Assembly: GCA_963783855.1 (NCBI GenBank)
Contig: CAWAPE010000014.1
Location: forward strand, 372,001 to 436,000
Source of the DNA: JAKAGZ01 sp963783855
GTDB lineage: Bacteria; Bacteroidota; Ignavibacteria; Ignavibacteriales; Ignavibacteriaceae
Reading direction: 5' to 3'
DNA: 64,000 bases
Shown here: one piece after another, positions 35,901 through 44,060 of the stretch
Layout: each line of letters opens with the position of its first letter
How positions within the stretch are numbered: position 1 is the stretch's first letter
Notes under the pieces: model-generated
What the model was told of the DNA's origin: nothing
Databases searched by the model: none
Seen by the model: only the letters and a program-made list of their open reading frames with translations
Position numbers and translations under genes: made by a program

Positions 35901-36198
35901 ATCTTACAATTATCATCGCCATACCCGGCATCGAGGTAGTATAAACGTACTCAACACCCGGAATGTTAGACATCATTTTTTCCATCGGGATAGAGATACG
36001 TGACTCAACTTCTTTAGGGCTGGCGCCGTTATACTGAACAAAAATATCTGCCATCGGCACGTTTATCTGAGGCTCTTCTTCACTTGGTGTCATATAAACA
36101 CTGAAAATTCCGAGAGCCAGGGTACCGATAATGAGCAGAACAGTAAGTTTAGATTGCAAAAATGCTTTTGCTAATTTTCCTGAGATTCCTAAATTCAT
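32986..36198 (-). CDS. RND efflux transporter, inner-membrane permease
   Basis: 1070 aa, the usual AcrB/CusA size, with 12 membrane segments in two halves. The first helix (KLTVLLIIGTLALGIFSVYM), the periplasmic loop PSEEEPQINVP, NGASPKEVESRIS, and the TM4 region ITLFALVFVTGIVVDASIIIVEN identify an RND pump. The VVDASI Asp is the proton-relay candidate. It moves substrates with proton uptake through the TolC-type channel encoded upstream. ATG overlaps the adaptor stop (1 bp). Substrate could be metal or organics; the linked PII-like and DUF2892 genes favour a metal. Family similar to HAE rather than CusA is also possible. Confidence 0.93.
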   Translation of the reverse strand: MNLGISGKLAKAFLQSKLTVLLIIGTLALGIFSVYMTPSEEEPQINVPMADIFVQYNGASPKEVESRISIPMEKMMSNIPGVEYVYTTSMPGMAMIIVRFYVNEDFERSVVKLYNEIMKNMDKMPKGVSMPLVKTRSIDDVPILSFSLWSKTYNDYQLRRISSELSNEIKKVNDVSDVKIIGGRKRKINIHLDKDKLAGHHVDPLIVMMRIQQANKQSGSGSFDQNDQEYIVETGNFFKSKEDLENLVLGVYNGSPVYLKDVADITDGPEEPQTYTEFGYGSKELETVGYKDGVEFPSVTISVSKIKNSDAKKIAKEVIQKIDNLKGRVIPKGVNVAITRDYGKTASDKVNELLLHLLVSILAASFIVALFLGWRGGWVVFTSVPITFALTLFVYYMLGYTLNRITLFALVFVTGIVVDASIIIVENMHRHFKMQKQTKYQAALTSIDEVGNPTILSTFTIIASVLPMAFVTGLMGPYMAPMPIGASLATFFSLLVALVITPYIAFRVLKYGEEEGKPEKKYDLKETYIYKLYEKIMVPLLDFPKKRKRMIITVVALLFASMLLVYFKLVTVKMLPFDNKNEIQVIIDMPEGTTLERTAAVTKEIAGYLRSVPEIVNYQTYVGTAAPINFNGLVRHYDLRRGSNVSDIQLNLIDKGDRSDQSHDIAKRIRPGVQKIAKMFNANVKIAEVPPGPPVLSTLVAEVYGPDYKSQIEYAKKLKHIFETTKNVVDVDWMVESDQTQYKFVVDKKKAALAGITPEQIVGVMGISLYGMDVSLLYQPNEDDPLFINVKMKENQRSSLNDLKGIKVMSNKGSLVPVSELVHIKEKIQDKSIYRKNQQRVVYVLGDVAGDLESPIYSIMDIDKRIDELNKKEGLNVEQYFTHQPTNEENISVKWDGEWQITYEVFRDLGIAFAVALIIIYMLIIGWFQSFKVPVIMMVAIPLSLIGILLFHLFFGAFFTATSMIGAIALAGIMVRNSVLLIDFIELRMKEGIPLKQAVLESGAVRTTPILLTAGAVVIGAFIIIFDPIFQGLALSLIGGSIASTALSLVMVPLIYYMSEHKKYENEVTE

Positions 36199-37280
36199 TA
36201 TAGTACCTCTACTTTTTGACCATCTTTAATTTTGTTTTTATCTTTTATTAATACATCACCGGCCTGCACTCCGGACAAAATCTCGATTTTACCATCCATT
36301 TCCTTTCCGGTTCTTACCCATCTTAAAGTTGCTTCATTTGATTTTGATACTGCGTATACACCAACAAGCTGTCCTCTCTGTACGAGAAGATTTTCATTAA
36401 TCGCAATTACAGGTTTTGTCTGGTCTTTAAGAATAACTTTTCCGTACATACCGGATTTTATTTTTGAGAAGTCAGGATTGTTTTTATCAAGGACTACTTG
36501 TACTTCAAACTGTTTGCTGTAGGGGTTGCCACCGGGGTTTATTTCAGAGACTTTTCCTGTAAAAGGCATTTTGGAAATTGCGTCTACGTAAACCTGTACT
36601 GAGTTTCCTCTCTGGAAAAGGTTTACCTGGTCGGCCGGAACCTGGGCTACAACTTTAAAGTTGCTGAAACTTTCCACTATCATTAAAGGATGTCCCGGCG
36701 CAGCGAGGTCGCCCTGATCGAAAAATTTATTGACAATGTATCCGTCAAAAGGAGCTCTTATTTCTGCGTAGCTTAAAACATCGTCAATTTCTTTTTTCAT
36801 TTCCTTTGCTGATTTCAATCTTTGCTTTGCCATTTCGTAAGCAAGAGTCATATCTTCAAGTTCTTTCTTGCTAGCACTTCCTTTGTCATACAGATCTTTT
36901 ATCCTGTGGTAATTGGTCTCCATATTGTTGTATGCCGCCTGTGCCTGAGCAATACCGGATTCAACCTGCTGTTTTTTGGCGCCAATGTCAGCACTCTTAA
37001 TCTTTGCAAGCAACTGGCCTTTATGCACCTTTGTACCGGCTTCGTAAGGGAAGTAGCTTATTTCGCCCATTAGTTTTGTGCTGAGCTTAGACTGCTTTGA
37101 TCCCTCAACATTTCCCGGGAATTCATACTGGAAAGGAACGGCATCCATTGATATTTTTTCAACGGATACTTTCACGGGTTTGTTTAAGTCTTTTGTATTT
37201 TCGTTACTGCCGCAGGAAACAAAGAAGACAGTTAACAGCAGAGACGAAAGCAGAATTGTAAATTGATTTAATTTTCTCAT
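36198..37280 (-). CDS. Periplasmic adaptor (membrane fusion protein) of RND pump
   Basis: 360 aa lipoprotein (lipobox FVSC, Cys23). Barrel-sandwich hybrid halves with GNVEGSKQSKLSTKLMGEI, a coiled-coil hairpin (about residues 95-155) and IRAPFDGYIVNKFFDQGDLAAPG are typical of HlyD/AcrA-type adaptors. C-terminal beta-barrel and membrane-proximal domains follow. It bridges the RND permease and the outer-membrane channel. The stop overlaps the permease start codon (TAATG), so translational coupling is likely. Middle gene of tolC-type/adaptor/permease order. Confidence 0.93.
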   Translation of the reverse strand: MRKLNQFTILLSSLLLTVFFVSCGSNENTKDLNKPVKVSVEKISMDAVPFQYEFPGNVEGSKQSKLSTKLMGEISYFPYEAGTKVHKGQLLAKIKSADIGAKKQQVESGIAQAQAAYNNMETNYHRIKDLYDKGSASKKELEDMTLAYEMAKQRLKSAKEMKKEIDDVLSYAEIRAPFDGYIVNKFFDQGDLAAPGHPLMIVESFSNFKVVAQVPADQVNLFQRGNSVQVYVDAISKMPFTGKVSEINPGGNPYSKQFEVQVVLDKNNPDFSKIKSGMYGKVILKDQTKPVIAINENLLVQRGQLVGVYAVSKSNEATLRWVRTGKEMDGKIEILSGVQAGDVLIKDKNKIKDGQKVEVL

Positions 37281-37295
37281 TTTTTAACCTTTATA

Positions 37296-38645
37296 TTATT
37301 TTATTTCAAATTTCTTTTCGACCATGAGTTCTATTTTAAATACGCTGACATTATAGAAGTAAACAGCCTGCAGATAATTTAAATGAGCTCCCGAAGCTGC
37401 TGTCTGTGCGTTCACAAGATCGGTAGTTTTTTCAAGACCTTTTTCATACCTGTCGCGAGTAATCTTTAACGATTCATCGGATTGTTCGGCTGCTGTTTTT
37501 GCAAGCGCGACTTTTTTCTTCGCAGTTTCAAGGTCTCTGAACGCTTCGTCAATTTCATTTTTTCCCTTTGCCAGGGCCTTGTTGTATTCAATCTCTGCGT
37601 GGTCAAGCTCAGCTGCTGATTTCTGCACGGCGGCTACATTCTGGAAACCGTTGAAAATTTTCCATTGCAGGTTCAACCCGACCATCCAGTTCTTTGCACC
37701 GTTTCCGAAAGCTTTGGTATCATTGTATTCATAGATTCCGAAAGCATTTAATCGCGGCAAAAATTTAAGCTGGTTCATAAGTTTCATACTTTTATATGAA
37801 CTAACCTTGTGAGAATATGCCTGTATATCCGATCTTTGTTCAATTGCTGATTTGGTATCAAACGTTGTGTTAGAGACCTGAGGCAGGCTGAGAGTATCAG
37901 TAGGCTGGATCTCTACCGTTTTATCAAGGCCGAGCATTACTTTCAAATTGTCATTTACTTTTTGCAGTGCGTTTTCAACTTCGACTTTCTTGCTTTCCAG
38001 GCTTGCTACGTAAACTTCGCCGCGAAGGTAGTCCGCCTTTGTAATCATTCCTTCATCATAATAATCTTTAATAAGTTTCCTGTTTGCCTTAGCGGTGTTC
38101 AAGGCCTGGTTAATTACATCAAGACTGTTCTTTGTCAGAACAAGCTGGTAATAAGTTGCCTTAACCATAAAGTCGATATAATTTTCTGTTCTTTGTTTTT
38201 TGTAATTCAAAGCAGATAGTCCCTCGGCTGCGGCGTTTCTTCCAAAGAAGCCGTCAAGGTTAATCAACGGCTGAAGCACTTCAAGCTTTGTATTATAATT
38301 TTCAAAATTATTCGGATTATTCAGCAGCATGGGATTGAAATCCGCCATGGAAACTATTTTTTGTTTTAACTTTAATCCGAATACGTTTAACGGATCATCT
38401 GTTTTAACATAAGTTTCGGAAAGAGTTACCTGTGGTAGAAAAACGGCAAGCGATTTGTTTTTATCAGCCTGCATTTTATCTACTTCTGCCTGTGCCAATT
38501 TTAATTCATAGTTTCCTTTCTTTGATAATTGTAAAGCATCTTTCAAAGAAAGCGATATTTTATCTTTTTGCTGAGCCGGCAGCCCGGAAAAAAGTAATAT
38601 CAGTGTTACTGACAATAATTTTATAAATCTCCCGTTGAAGAACAT
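37296..38645 (-). CDS. TolC-family outer-membrane efflux protein
   Basis: 449 aa. Signal peptide (hydrophobic residues about 10-23, cleavage after PAQ), then two OEP repeats with long helices. LSLKDALQLSKKGNYELKLAQAEVDKMQADKNKSL and ARQEVDKAKANRKL-like segments (TAKANRKLIKDYYDEGMITKADYLRGEV) match TolC/OEP coiled-coil arms. It forms the outer-membrane channel for the RND pump encoded by the next two genes (15 bp gap). First gene of the operon; no clear TAnnTTTG box on the minus strand ahead of it. Confidence 0.92.
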   Translation of the reverse strand: MFFNGRFIKLLSVTLILLFSGLPAQQKDKISLSLKDALQLSKKGNYELKLAQAEVDKMQADKNKSLAVFLPQVTLSETYVKTDDPLNVFGLKLKQKIVSMADFNPMLLNNPNNFENYNTKLEVLQPLINLDGFFGRNAAAEGLSALNYKKQRTENYIDFMVKATYYQLVLTKNSLDVINQALNTAKANRKLIKDYYDEGMITKADYLRGEVYVASLESKKVEVENALQKVNDNLKVMLGLDKTVEIQPTDTLSLPQVSNTTFDTKSAIEQRSDIQAYSHKVSSYKSMKLMNQLKFLPRLNAFGIYEYNDTKAFGNGAKNWMVGLNLQWKIFNGFQNVAAVQKSAAELDHAEIEYNKALAKGKNEIDEAFRDLETAKKKVALAKTAAEQSDESLKITRDRYEKGLEKTTDLVNAQTAASGAHLNYLQAVYFYNVSVFKIELMVEKKFEIK

Positions 38646-38776
38646 TCGTACCTCTCAATATTTTTTGATTTAGTTCGGTTTGTTTTGCAAAATTGCCCGG
38701 ACGGCTTTGTTTCTCCCCTTAAATAAATTATAAGGTTGTAATTTTTACTCTTTACAAAACATTTTTAGTATTTAGC

Positions 38777-38784
38777 TAAGTTTG
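38777..38784 (+). promoter_or_regulatory. Candidate promoter of S9 peptidase gene (TAnnTTTG)
   Basis: TAAGTTTG fits the Bacteroidota -7 box; no good TTG at -33 (TTTACA instead). Transcription from about 38791 would leave a leader of about 200 nt. The rest of the 343-bp gap upstream, from 38646, shows nothing else. Confidence 0.35.
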
Positions 38785-38830
38785 ATGCATCAATTTTAAT
38801 TTGGTCTCAGAATTTGCGGAAGGAAAGCCT

Positions 38831-38930
38831 GGGGCGCTAATTTGAAAGGCATAATAGCTCTAATGTTGCAAAAATCTGCAATAACTGTATTTTACAATTT
38901 TGCTGGATTGCCTTTCAAGGGCAGTTCCCC
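38831..38930 (+). other. Nested inverted repeats in leader of S9 peptidase
   Basis: A perfect 10-bp pair TTGAAAGGCA (38842-38851) and TGCCTTTCAA (38909-38918) encloses a smaller TTGCA/TGCAA hairpin. It is itself flanked by GGGG (38831-38834) and CCCC (38927-38930). Read as RNA this is a compact multi-stem fold of about 100 nt ending 58 nt before the start codon. It matches no riboswitch I recognise. Confidence 0.4.
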
Positions 38931-38988
38931 TATTTTTAATTAATACAGAAATTCAAACTGAGGAAAAACAAGCCGGAGGCTTACAAGG

Positions 38989-41019
38989 ATGAAAAAGCTA
39001 ATCACACTCCTTTTATTTATTCCAATAATATTAATAGCACAGCAAAAAAGACCTATAAGCGTAGACGATCTATGGGCAATGAAGAGAGTTGGCGGGATTG
39101 AATTATCACCCGATGGTAATACAATTGCTTTCACTGTAACAAGTTACAGCATGGAAGCAAATAAAGGCAAAACGGAAATTTATCTGGTTAACACGGATGG
39201 CTCAAATCTACATCTGTTCAAAAGCACTGATAAAAGTATAAGCAACCCTAAGTTTTCACCTGACGGAAAGAAGTTGGCCTACGAATATAACGGACAGGTC
39301 TGGTGGGCTAATCCGGACGGTTCCGATGCTAAAGAAGTAACCGATATTTATTCAGGCGCTTCCGGTTTTGAGTGGTCAGCCGATGGTTCAAAAATACTTT
39401 TTGTTTCTGATGTTTATGCCGATTGTCCTGATATGGCCTGTAATAAAGAAAAGGATGAAAAAGCAAAAGAAAGAAAATCCAGCGCGAAGATATTTACTCA
39501 TTTAATGTACAAACACTGGAACAGGTGGCTCGGTGAAAAACGCAGCCATCTTTTTATGTACGATCTTGCTTCAAAGAAATATTATGATTTGAATTACATG
39601 AGCAACCACGATGTTCCACCTCTGGACCTCGGAAGTGCCAATGATTATAATTTTTCTCCTGACGGTAAAGAAGTAGTATTCACGATGAACGAAGCAGAGA
39701 GAGTTCAAAACAGTACAAATAATGAAATCTATACAATTGAGTTAAAAGATGTAAAAGAAAACGCCGAGATACCTATTAAGAAAATTTCCGTTAGCAAAGG
39801 AAATGATCACGAACCTGTTTATTCACCAGATGGAAAATATATTGCTTTCGGATCTATGAAAAGAGCCGGTTTTGAAGCTGACCAGGTAAACCTGATGCTT
39901 TATAACAGAGCCACAGGTAAAATTGAAAATATTACTCCCAAATTCGATTATTCAGTCGGAGATTTAGTTTGGTCACCAGATTCAAAATACATTTATTTTG
40001 ATTGTGCAAATGAAATATTTAATTCAGTTTATAAAATTGATATTGCAACCGGAAAAATATCAATGCTTTTGAAAGAACATATAAATAACGGATTAATTCT
40101 TTCTCCTGATGGAAAAATAATTTACTTCAAACAGCAGAGATCAACTCTTCCTTATGAAGTTTTTGCAATGAACAGCGATGGAGGCAACGTTCATCAATTA
40201 ACTTTTATGAATAAAGAGTTGCTTTCACAACTTGAGATGAATCCGGTTGAAACTTTCTGGTCACCCGGTGCAGAGGGCGCAAAGGTTCAGTCAATTCTGG
40301 TTAAGCCCCCGTTCTTCGATCCGAATAAAAAGTACCCGATGATATTTTTAATTCACGGCGGACCGCAGGGACACTGGGAAGATGATTTCCATTTCCGCTG
40401 GAACACAGAAATGTTTGCATCACAGGGTTACGTTGTTGTTGCCCCAAACCCGAGAGGAAGCACGGGCTATGGACAGAAATTCACAGATGAGATTTCCGGC
40501 GACTGGGGTGGTAAAGTTTATACTGATCTTATGAACGCGTACGATTATGCTTTGAAAAATTTTAAATTTATCGATAAGAAAAATACATTCGCTGCGGGCG
40601 CGTCTTACGGCGGATATATGATTGACTGGATAGAAGGTCACACCGACAGGTTTAACGCCCTGGTTTCTCACGATGGTGTATTTAATACCGTTAGCATGTA
40701 TGGAACAACAGAAGAACTCTGGTTTCCTGAATGGGAATTTAAAGGAACACCCTGGACTAACAGGGAATTATATGAGAAATGGAATCCACAGAGGTACATA
40801 CAAAATGCAAAAACACCAATGCTTATTTTTGAAGGTGCGAACGATTTCAGAGTACCGGAAGAACAGGCATTCCAGTTGTTTACTTCGCTGCAGAGACTCG
40901 GTGTACCGAGCAAATTTATCTATTTCCCTGATGAGTATCATTTTGTTGTAAAACCACAGAATGCTAAGTTATGGTGGAATTCAATTTATGATTGGTTTAA
41001 TAAATATAAAAAGGATTAG
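38989..41019 (+). CDS. S9-family prolyl oligopeptidase-type peptidase
   Basis: 676 aa with a signal peptide (KKLITLLLFIPIILIAQQ). A seven-bladed beta-propeller of WD40-like PD40 units (repeats of SPDGK..AF/Y) occupies about 40-420, and the hydrolase domain the last 250 residues. Catalytic triad: Ser in GASYGGYMIDW, Asp in FEGANDFRVPEEQ, His in PDEYHFVV. The HGGPQGHWEDDFHF motif is typical of dipeptidyl/acylaminoacyl peptidases. Probably periplasmic, degrading peptides. A structured leader precedes it (38831-38930). A YkvA-like gene follows after 5 bp. Confidence 0.93.
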   Translation: MKKLITLLLFIPIILIAQQKRPISVDDLWAMKRVGGIELSPDGNTIAFTVTSYSMEANKGKTEIYLVNTDGSNLHLFKSTDKSISNPKFSPDGKKLAYEYNGQVWWANPDGSDAKEVTDIYSGASGFEWSADGSKILFVSDVYADCPDMACNKEKDEKAKERKSSAKIFTHLMYKHWNRWLGEKRSHLFMYDLASKKYYDLNYMSNHDVPPLDLGSANDYNFSPDGKEVVFTMNEAERVQNSTNNEIYTIELKDVKENAEIPIKKISVSKGNDHEPVYSPDGKYIAFGSMKRAGFEADQVNLMLYNRATGKIENITPKFDYSVGDLVWSPDSKYIYFDCANEIFNSVYKIDIATGKISMLLKEHINNGLILSPDGKIIYFKQQRSTLPYEVFAMNSDGGNVHQLTFMNKELLSQLEMNPVETFWSPGAEGAKVQSILVKPPFFDPNKKYPMIFLIHGGPQGHWEDDFHFRWNTEMFASQGYVVVAPNPRGSTGYGQKFTDEISGDWGGKVYTDLMNAYDYALKNFKFIDKKNTFAAGASYGGYMIDWIEGHTDRFNALVSHDGVFNTVSMYGTTEELWFPEWEFKGTPWTNRELYEKWNPQRYIQNAKTPMLIFEGANDFRVPEEQAFQLFTSLQRLGVPSKFIYFPDEYHFVVKPQNAKLWWNSIYDWFNKYKKD

Positions 41020-41024
41020 TTGAT

Positions 41025-41438
41025 ATGAATAATGAAGAAGTTGATTTCGCTGAACTCGGTGACCTGGGAGAACTTGGCGTGGACGAACTTGACTTCGGGG
41101 GAAATATTGGAAATCGAAAAGAATCCGCTGAAGAAGTAGATAAAAAAATAAAGTTCGTTGAAGAAAATCTCTGGGAAAAACTCGAAAGAGTCGGGAAAAA
41201 AATATCTTTTGCAAGAGACATTCTCGCGCTGGTTAATTATATGCGCGATCCACTTGTTTCATGGCACAGGAAGGCGATTGTAGTTGCCGGTTTGATATAT
41301 TTCATTTCTCCGATTGATGCGATTCCTGATATTAGTCCGTTAATAGGTTATATGGATGACCTGGGAGTAATTACGGCACTACTAAAATTTCTTGGAAGCG
41401 AACTTACGCCTTATTATCAGCCGGGATACAGATCCTAA
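41025..41438 (+). CDS. DUF1232 (YkvA-like) protein
   Basis: 137 aa. Acidic N-terminus with short repeats (ELGDLGELGVDELDFGGN), then a DUF1232 domain with LVSWHRKAIVVAGLIYFISPIDAIPDISPLIGYMDDLGVITALL, two membrane-associated helices and the PIDAIPD motif. Function unknown; the family is widespread. Second gene after the S9 peptidase (gap 5 bp), followed by an intrinsic terminator. Confidence 0.85.
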   Translation: MNNEEVDFAELGDLGELGVDELDFGGNIGNRKESAEEVDKKIKFVEENLWEKLERVGKKISFARDILALVNYMRDPLVSWHRKAIVVAGLIYFISPIDAIPDISPLIGYMDDLGVITALLKFLGSELTPYYQPGYRS

Positions 41439-41460
41439 AATATTGTAATAATATTCTAAA

Positions 41461-41490
41461 ACCTGTCTACTTGCAAGACAGGTTTTTTTC
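41461..41490 (+). terminator. Intrinsic terminator after DUF1232 gene
   Basis: ACCTGTCT (41461-41468) pairs with AGACAGGT (41476-41483), followed by seven T. Confidence 0.85.
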
Positions 41491-41526
41491 TAAATTTTAG
41501 CCTGAAGTTATAGGTTGCTTAAAATT

Positions 41527-41898
41527 ATGAAAACAATAATTGAGCGGGATACAAGAGTTCGTATATCCCTGGTTGTAGGGTTTATTGCATTTTTCTTCGC
41601 AGGTTGGGATTCACTCGATCAGAACCATCTTATTCTTGGGGTGAGTAATTTTTCGCTTGCTGGCGCAAACATTATCAGTCTGCTTTTTATTAAAAGAAAA
41701 ATGTCAACAGCAAATATTATTTTGTTAATGCTTAATGCAATTCTGGCGTTTATTGTTGCATATGGTTATTACGATACAGGGAAAAAAACTCTGCCGGTTG
41801 CATGGATGATAGTAGGGGTAATATACTTGTTAGTTTCAATTAAAACTTATAAAAAGAAAAAACTTAATCCTGAAAGCACGAATCTCAGTAATGAATGA
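41527..41898 (+). CDS. Small membrane protein, unknown
   Basis: 123 aa from ATG 41527 (KTIIERDTRVRI); an ATG at 41515 would add four residues. Four hydrophobic segments (about 13-27, 37-52, 58-74, 88-105 of this start), lysine-rich tail. Not recognised; no motif. It lies at the head of a same-strand group with LapA-like and HI0933 genes (26 bp gap to the next). Confidence 0.6.
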   Translation: MKTIIERDTRVRISLVVGFIAFFFAGWDSLDQNHLILGVSNFSLAGANIISLLFIKRKMSTANIILLMLNAILAFIVAYGYYDTGKKTLPVAWMIVGVIYLLVSIKTYKKKKLNPESTNLSNE

Positions 41899-41924
41899 AT
41901 TTATTAATATTCTGATGAGGCAAT

Positions 41925-42188
41925 ATGAATTTTAAAATATTTTCAATACTGGTTCTTATTATTATTGCCGCTGTTTTTATTACTCAAAACGTGACAGTGG
42001 TTGAGGTAAATTTATTATTCTGGCGAGTTTCAATTTCTCTCGCCCTGCTGATTGTTTTTAATCTACTTCTTGGCTTTCTCCTTGGCTGGTTTATTAAAAG
42101 TTATTTTAATTATAAAAAATCAAAAATTAATAAGCCCATGGAAGAAGAATTACCAAAGTCACAATCTCCTGATCAGAACATTTCTTAA
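41925..42188 (+). CDS. LapA-domain (DUF1049) membrane protein
   Basis: 87 aa with two hydrophobic segments. The sequence IAAVFITQNVTVVEVNLLFWRVSISLALLIVFNLLLGFLLGW matches the LapA (YciS-like) family signature with the conserved FWR and loop GxxxGW. In E. coli LapA aids lipopolysaccharide assembly with LapB; no LapB gene is nearby. Its stop abuts the HI0933 start codon (TAAATG), so the genes are coupled. Confidence 0.82.
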   Translation: MNFKIFSILVLIIIAAVFITQNVTVVEVNLLFWRVSISLALLIVFNLLLGFLLGWFIKSYFNYKKSKINKPMEEELPKSQSPDQNIS

Positions 42189-43373
42189 ATGAATTCAGCA
42201 GATAAATTTGATGTAATTATTATTGGTGCTGGCGCTGCCGGACTTATGTGTGCAGCAACCGCCGGCAAAAGAGGAAGAAATGTTCTTGTAATAGAACACA
42301 ACGAAAAAGTCGGGAAGAAAATTCTAATATCAGGCGGGGGAAGATGTAATTTTACAAATTTGTGGATTCATCCTGAAAATTTCATTTCCCAAAATCCTCA
42401 TTTCTGTAAATCTGCATTGAGCCGTTTTAATGAGCAGGATTTTATTTCTCTCGTTGAAAAACACAAAATTCCATATCACGAAAAAACACTCGGACAACTT
42501 TTTTGTAACGGTAAATCATCGGAGATTATCGATCTTTTATTAAAAGAATGTGAAGATGCCGGAGTTCAGATCAGAACTAATTGTAAAGTTAGGAAAATTG
42601 GAAAAGGAGACTGGTTTAGTGTTCAGACAAACATCGGAGATTTAATTTCTGAATCGTTGGTTATTGCAACAGGAGGTGTGTCAATTTCAAAAATAGGCGC
42701 AACTGATTTCGGTTACCGTATAGCGAAGCAATTCGGATTAAATATTATTGAGACAAATCCATCACTTGTACCATTTACCTGGAACAAAAATGATCTAAAA
42801 AATTATTCTGAACTTTCAGGGGTTTCTGTCGATTCAATTGTTAAATGTAACAGAAATAATTTCAGGGGCAATATTCTTTTTACTCACAAGGGATTAAGTG
42901 GACCGGCAATTCTTCAAATCTCGAATTACTGGGATAAAGGCGATGAAATTACGATTAATCTATTGCCGGAAATAAACTTATCTGAAAAAATTAAAGAATG
43001 GAAGAGTGAAAGTCCGAAATCTTTATTGATGACTCAACTGAGTACAATATTACCCCGCAGAGTTGTTCAGAGGTTCATAGAATTATTTAATTATGACAAA
43101 CCACTCAATCAATACAATGAAAGGGATATTGAAAAATTTTATAATTTATTTCACGAATGGAAAGTAATTCCTTCGGGGACAGAAGGTTTTGAAAAAGCAG
43201 AGGTAACAAAAGGCGGAATAGACACAAAGGAACTTTCTTCAAAAACTTTTGAAACTAAAAATAATGATGGGCTTTATTTTATTGGTGAGGTAATTGATGT
43301 AACAGGATGGCTGGGTGGTTACAATTTTCAGTGGGCCTGGTCGTCAGGATATTGTGCCGGGCAATATGTTTGA
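42189..43373 (+). CDS. HI0933-family (YhiN-like) flavoprotein
   Basis: 394 aa. FAD-binding GAGAAGLMCAATAGKRGRNVLVIEHNEKVGKKILISGGGRCNFTN at the start and FTHKGLSGPAILQIS in the middle, with CWLGGYNFQWAWSSG-like end (VTGWLGGYNFQWAWSSGYCAG). These are hallmarks of the HI0933/YhiN family of NAD(P)/FAD oxidoreductases; the reaction is not established. Directly follows the lapA-like gene with no gap. A 32-bp piece of it seems duplicated at 43906. Confidence 0.9.
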   Translation: MNSADKFDVIIIGAGAAGLMCAATAGKRGRNVLVIEHNEKVGKKILISGGGRCNFTNLWIHPENFISQNPHFCKSALSRFNEQDFISLVEKHKIPYHEKTLGQLFCNGKSSEIIDLLLKECEDAGVQIRTNCKVRKIGKGDWFSVQTNIGDLISESLVIATGGVSISKIGATDFGYRIAKQFGLNIIETNPSLVPFTWNKNDLKNYSELSGVSVDSIVKCNRNNFRGNILFTHKGLSGPAILQISNYWDKGDEITINLLPEINLSEKIKEWKSESPKSLLMTQLSTILPRRVVQRFIELFNYDKPLNQYNERDIEKFYNLFHEWKVIPSGTEGFEKAEVTKGGIDTKELSSKTFETKNNDGLYFIGEVIDVTGWLGGYNFQWAWSSGYCAGQYV

Positions 43374-43467
43374 GCTAAATTGCATTTCATCAAAATTCTC
43401 ATATTAATACATTTATGCATCCTTAAATCCAAATTATTCGAATAATCGCCTTTTTAGGCTATATAAT

Positions 43468-43497
43468 TTGACATTGGGACGTAAATTGTTATTATAT
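43468..43497 (+). promoter_or_regulatory. Candidate sigma70-like promoter for the 95-aa coiled-coil gene
   Basis: TTGACA (43468-43473) and TTATAT (43492-43497) with an 18-bp spacer, about 65 bp before the ATG. Bacteroidota usually use TAnnTTTG, so this is a weak call. Confidence 0.3.
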
Positions 43498-43561
43498 ATA
43501 GTAGTTACAGCATTGATACGATGTTATCTTGCTTTGAAAATTATTTATACAGGAGGAAAAT

Positions 43562-43849
43562 ATGGAAGACAGGAAGGAATATATTGATAATTTTGCAAAC
43601 CAGTTAAAAAAATGGGATTCAGATATAAGTGTGATGCAGGAAAAAGTTAAAAACTATACCAGCAATGCCAAAATTGATTTACAGAAACAGCTTAATAATC
43701 TGGAGTCACAAAGAAATATTCTAAAAATAAAACTGGATAAAATAAAAGATTCAAACATTGAAACATGGAAGGAATTAAAAGAAGGCACAGAAAAAAGCTG
43801 GGTCGATTTTAAAGAAAGGATATCTAATATTTCCGAAAAAATAAAATAA
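43562..43849 (+). CDS. Small coiled-coil protein, unknown
   Basis: 95 aa, highly charged, almost all heptad-like helix (EDRKEYIDNFANQLKKWDSDISVMQEKVKNYTSNAKIDLQKQLNNLESQRNILKIKLDKIKDS). No membrane segment or signal. Similar 'sll1863-like' stress-response coiled-coil proteins exist but I cannot confirm it. A strong AGGAGG ribosome binding site and a promoter candidate are present, and an intrinsic terminator follows, so it is monocistronic. Confidence 0.75.
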   Translation: MEDRKEYIDNFANQLKKWDSDISVMQEKVKNYTSNAKIDLQKQLNNLESQRNILKIKLDKIKDSNIETWKELKEGTEKSWVDFKERISNISEKIK

Positions 43850-43869
43850 AGATATTGGGTGATTCAATG

Positions 43870-43895
43870 CCCCGCCAATTTGGCGGGGTTTTTTT
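43870..43895 (+). terminator. Intrinsic terminator after coiled-coil gene
   Basis: CCCCGCCA (43870-43877) and TGGCGGGG (43881-43888) with a 3-nt loop, then seven T. Confidence 0.9.
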
Positions 43896-43905
43896 ATAAT
43901 ATTCA

Positions 43906-43950
43906 TTTACAAACAAAGGATTAAGCGGACCGGCAATGGGTTTAGGTTAA
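43906..43950 (+). pseudogene. Duplicated fragment of HI0933-like gene
   Basis: Bases 43906-43937 match 42879-42910 of the HI0933 gene at 28 of 32 positions. The short frame reads FTNKGLSGPAMGLG and stops at 43948-43950, against FTHKGLSGPAIL in the intact gene. Nothing further of the gene is seen around it. Confidence 0.4.
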
Positions 43951-43992
43951 ATTTAATAGTAAAAGAAAATTTCTGAATTCATTCAATTATTC

Positions 43993-44023
43993 TTGTTTCT
44001 TAAGTCTTAAGAAATTAGCTTTA
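43993..44023 (+). promoter_or_regulatory. Bacteroidota-type promoter for H-type lectin gene
   Basis: TTG (43993-43995), 20-bp spacer, TAGCTTTA (44016-44023): one mismatch from TAnnTTTG. About 37 bp before the ATG. Confidence 0.4.
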
Positions 44024-44060
44024 AGCAGAAATAATCTCATAATTTCAAGGAGGGTAGGCC

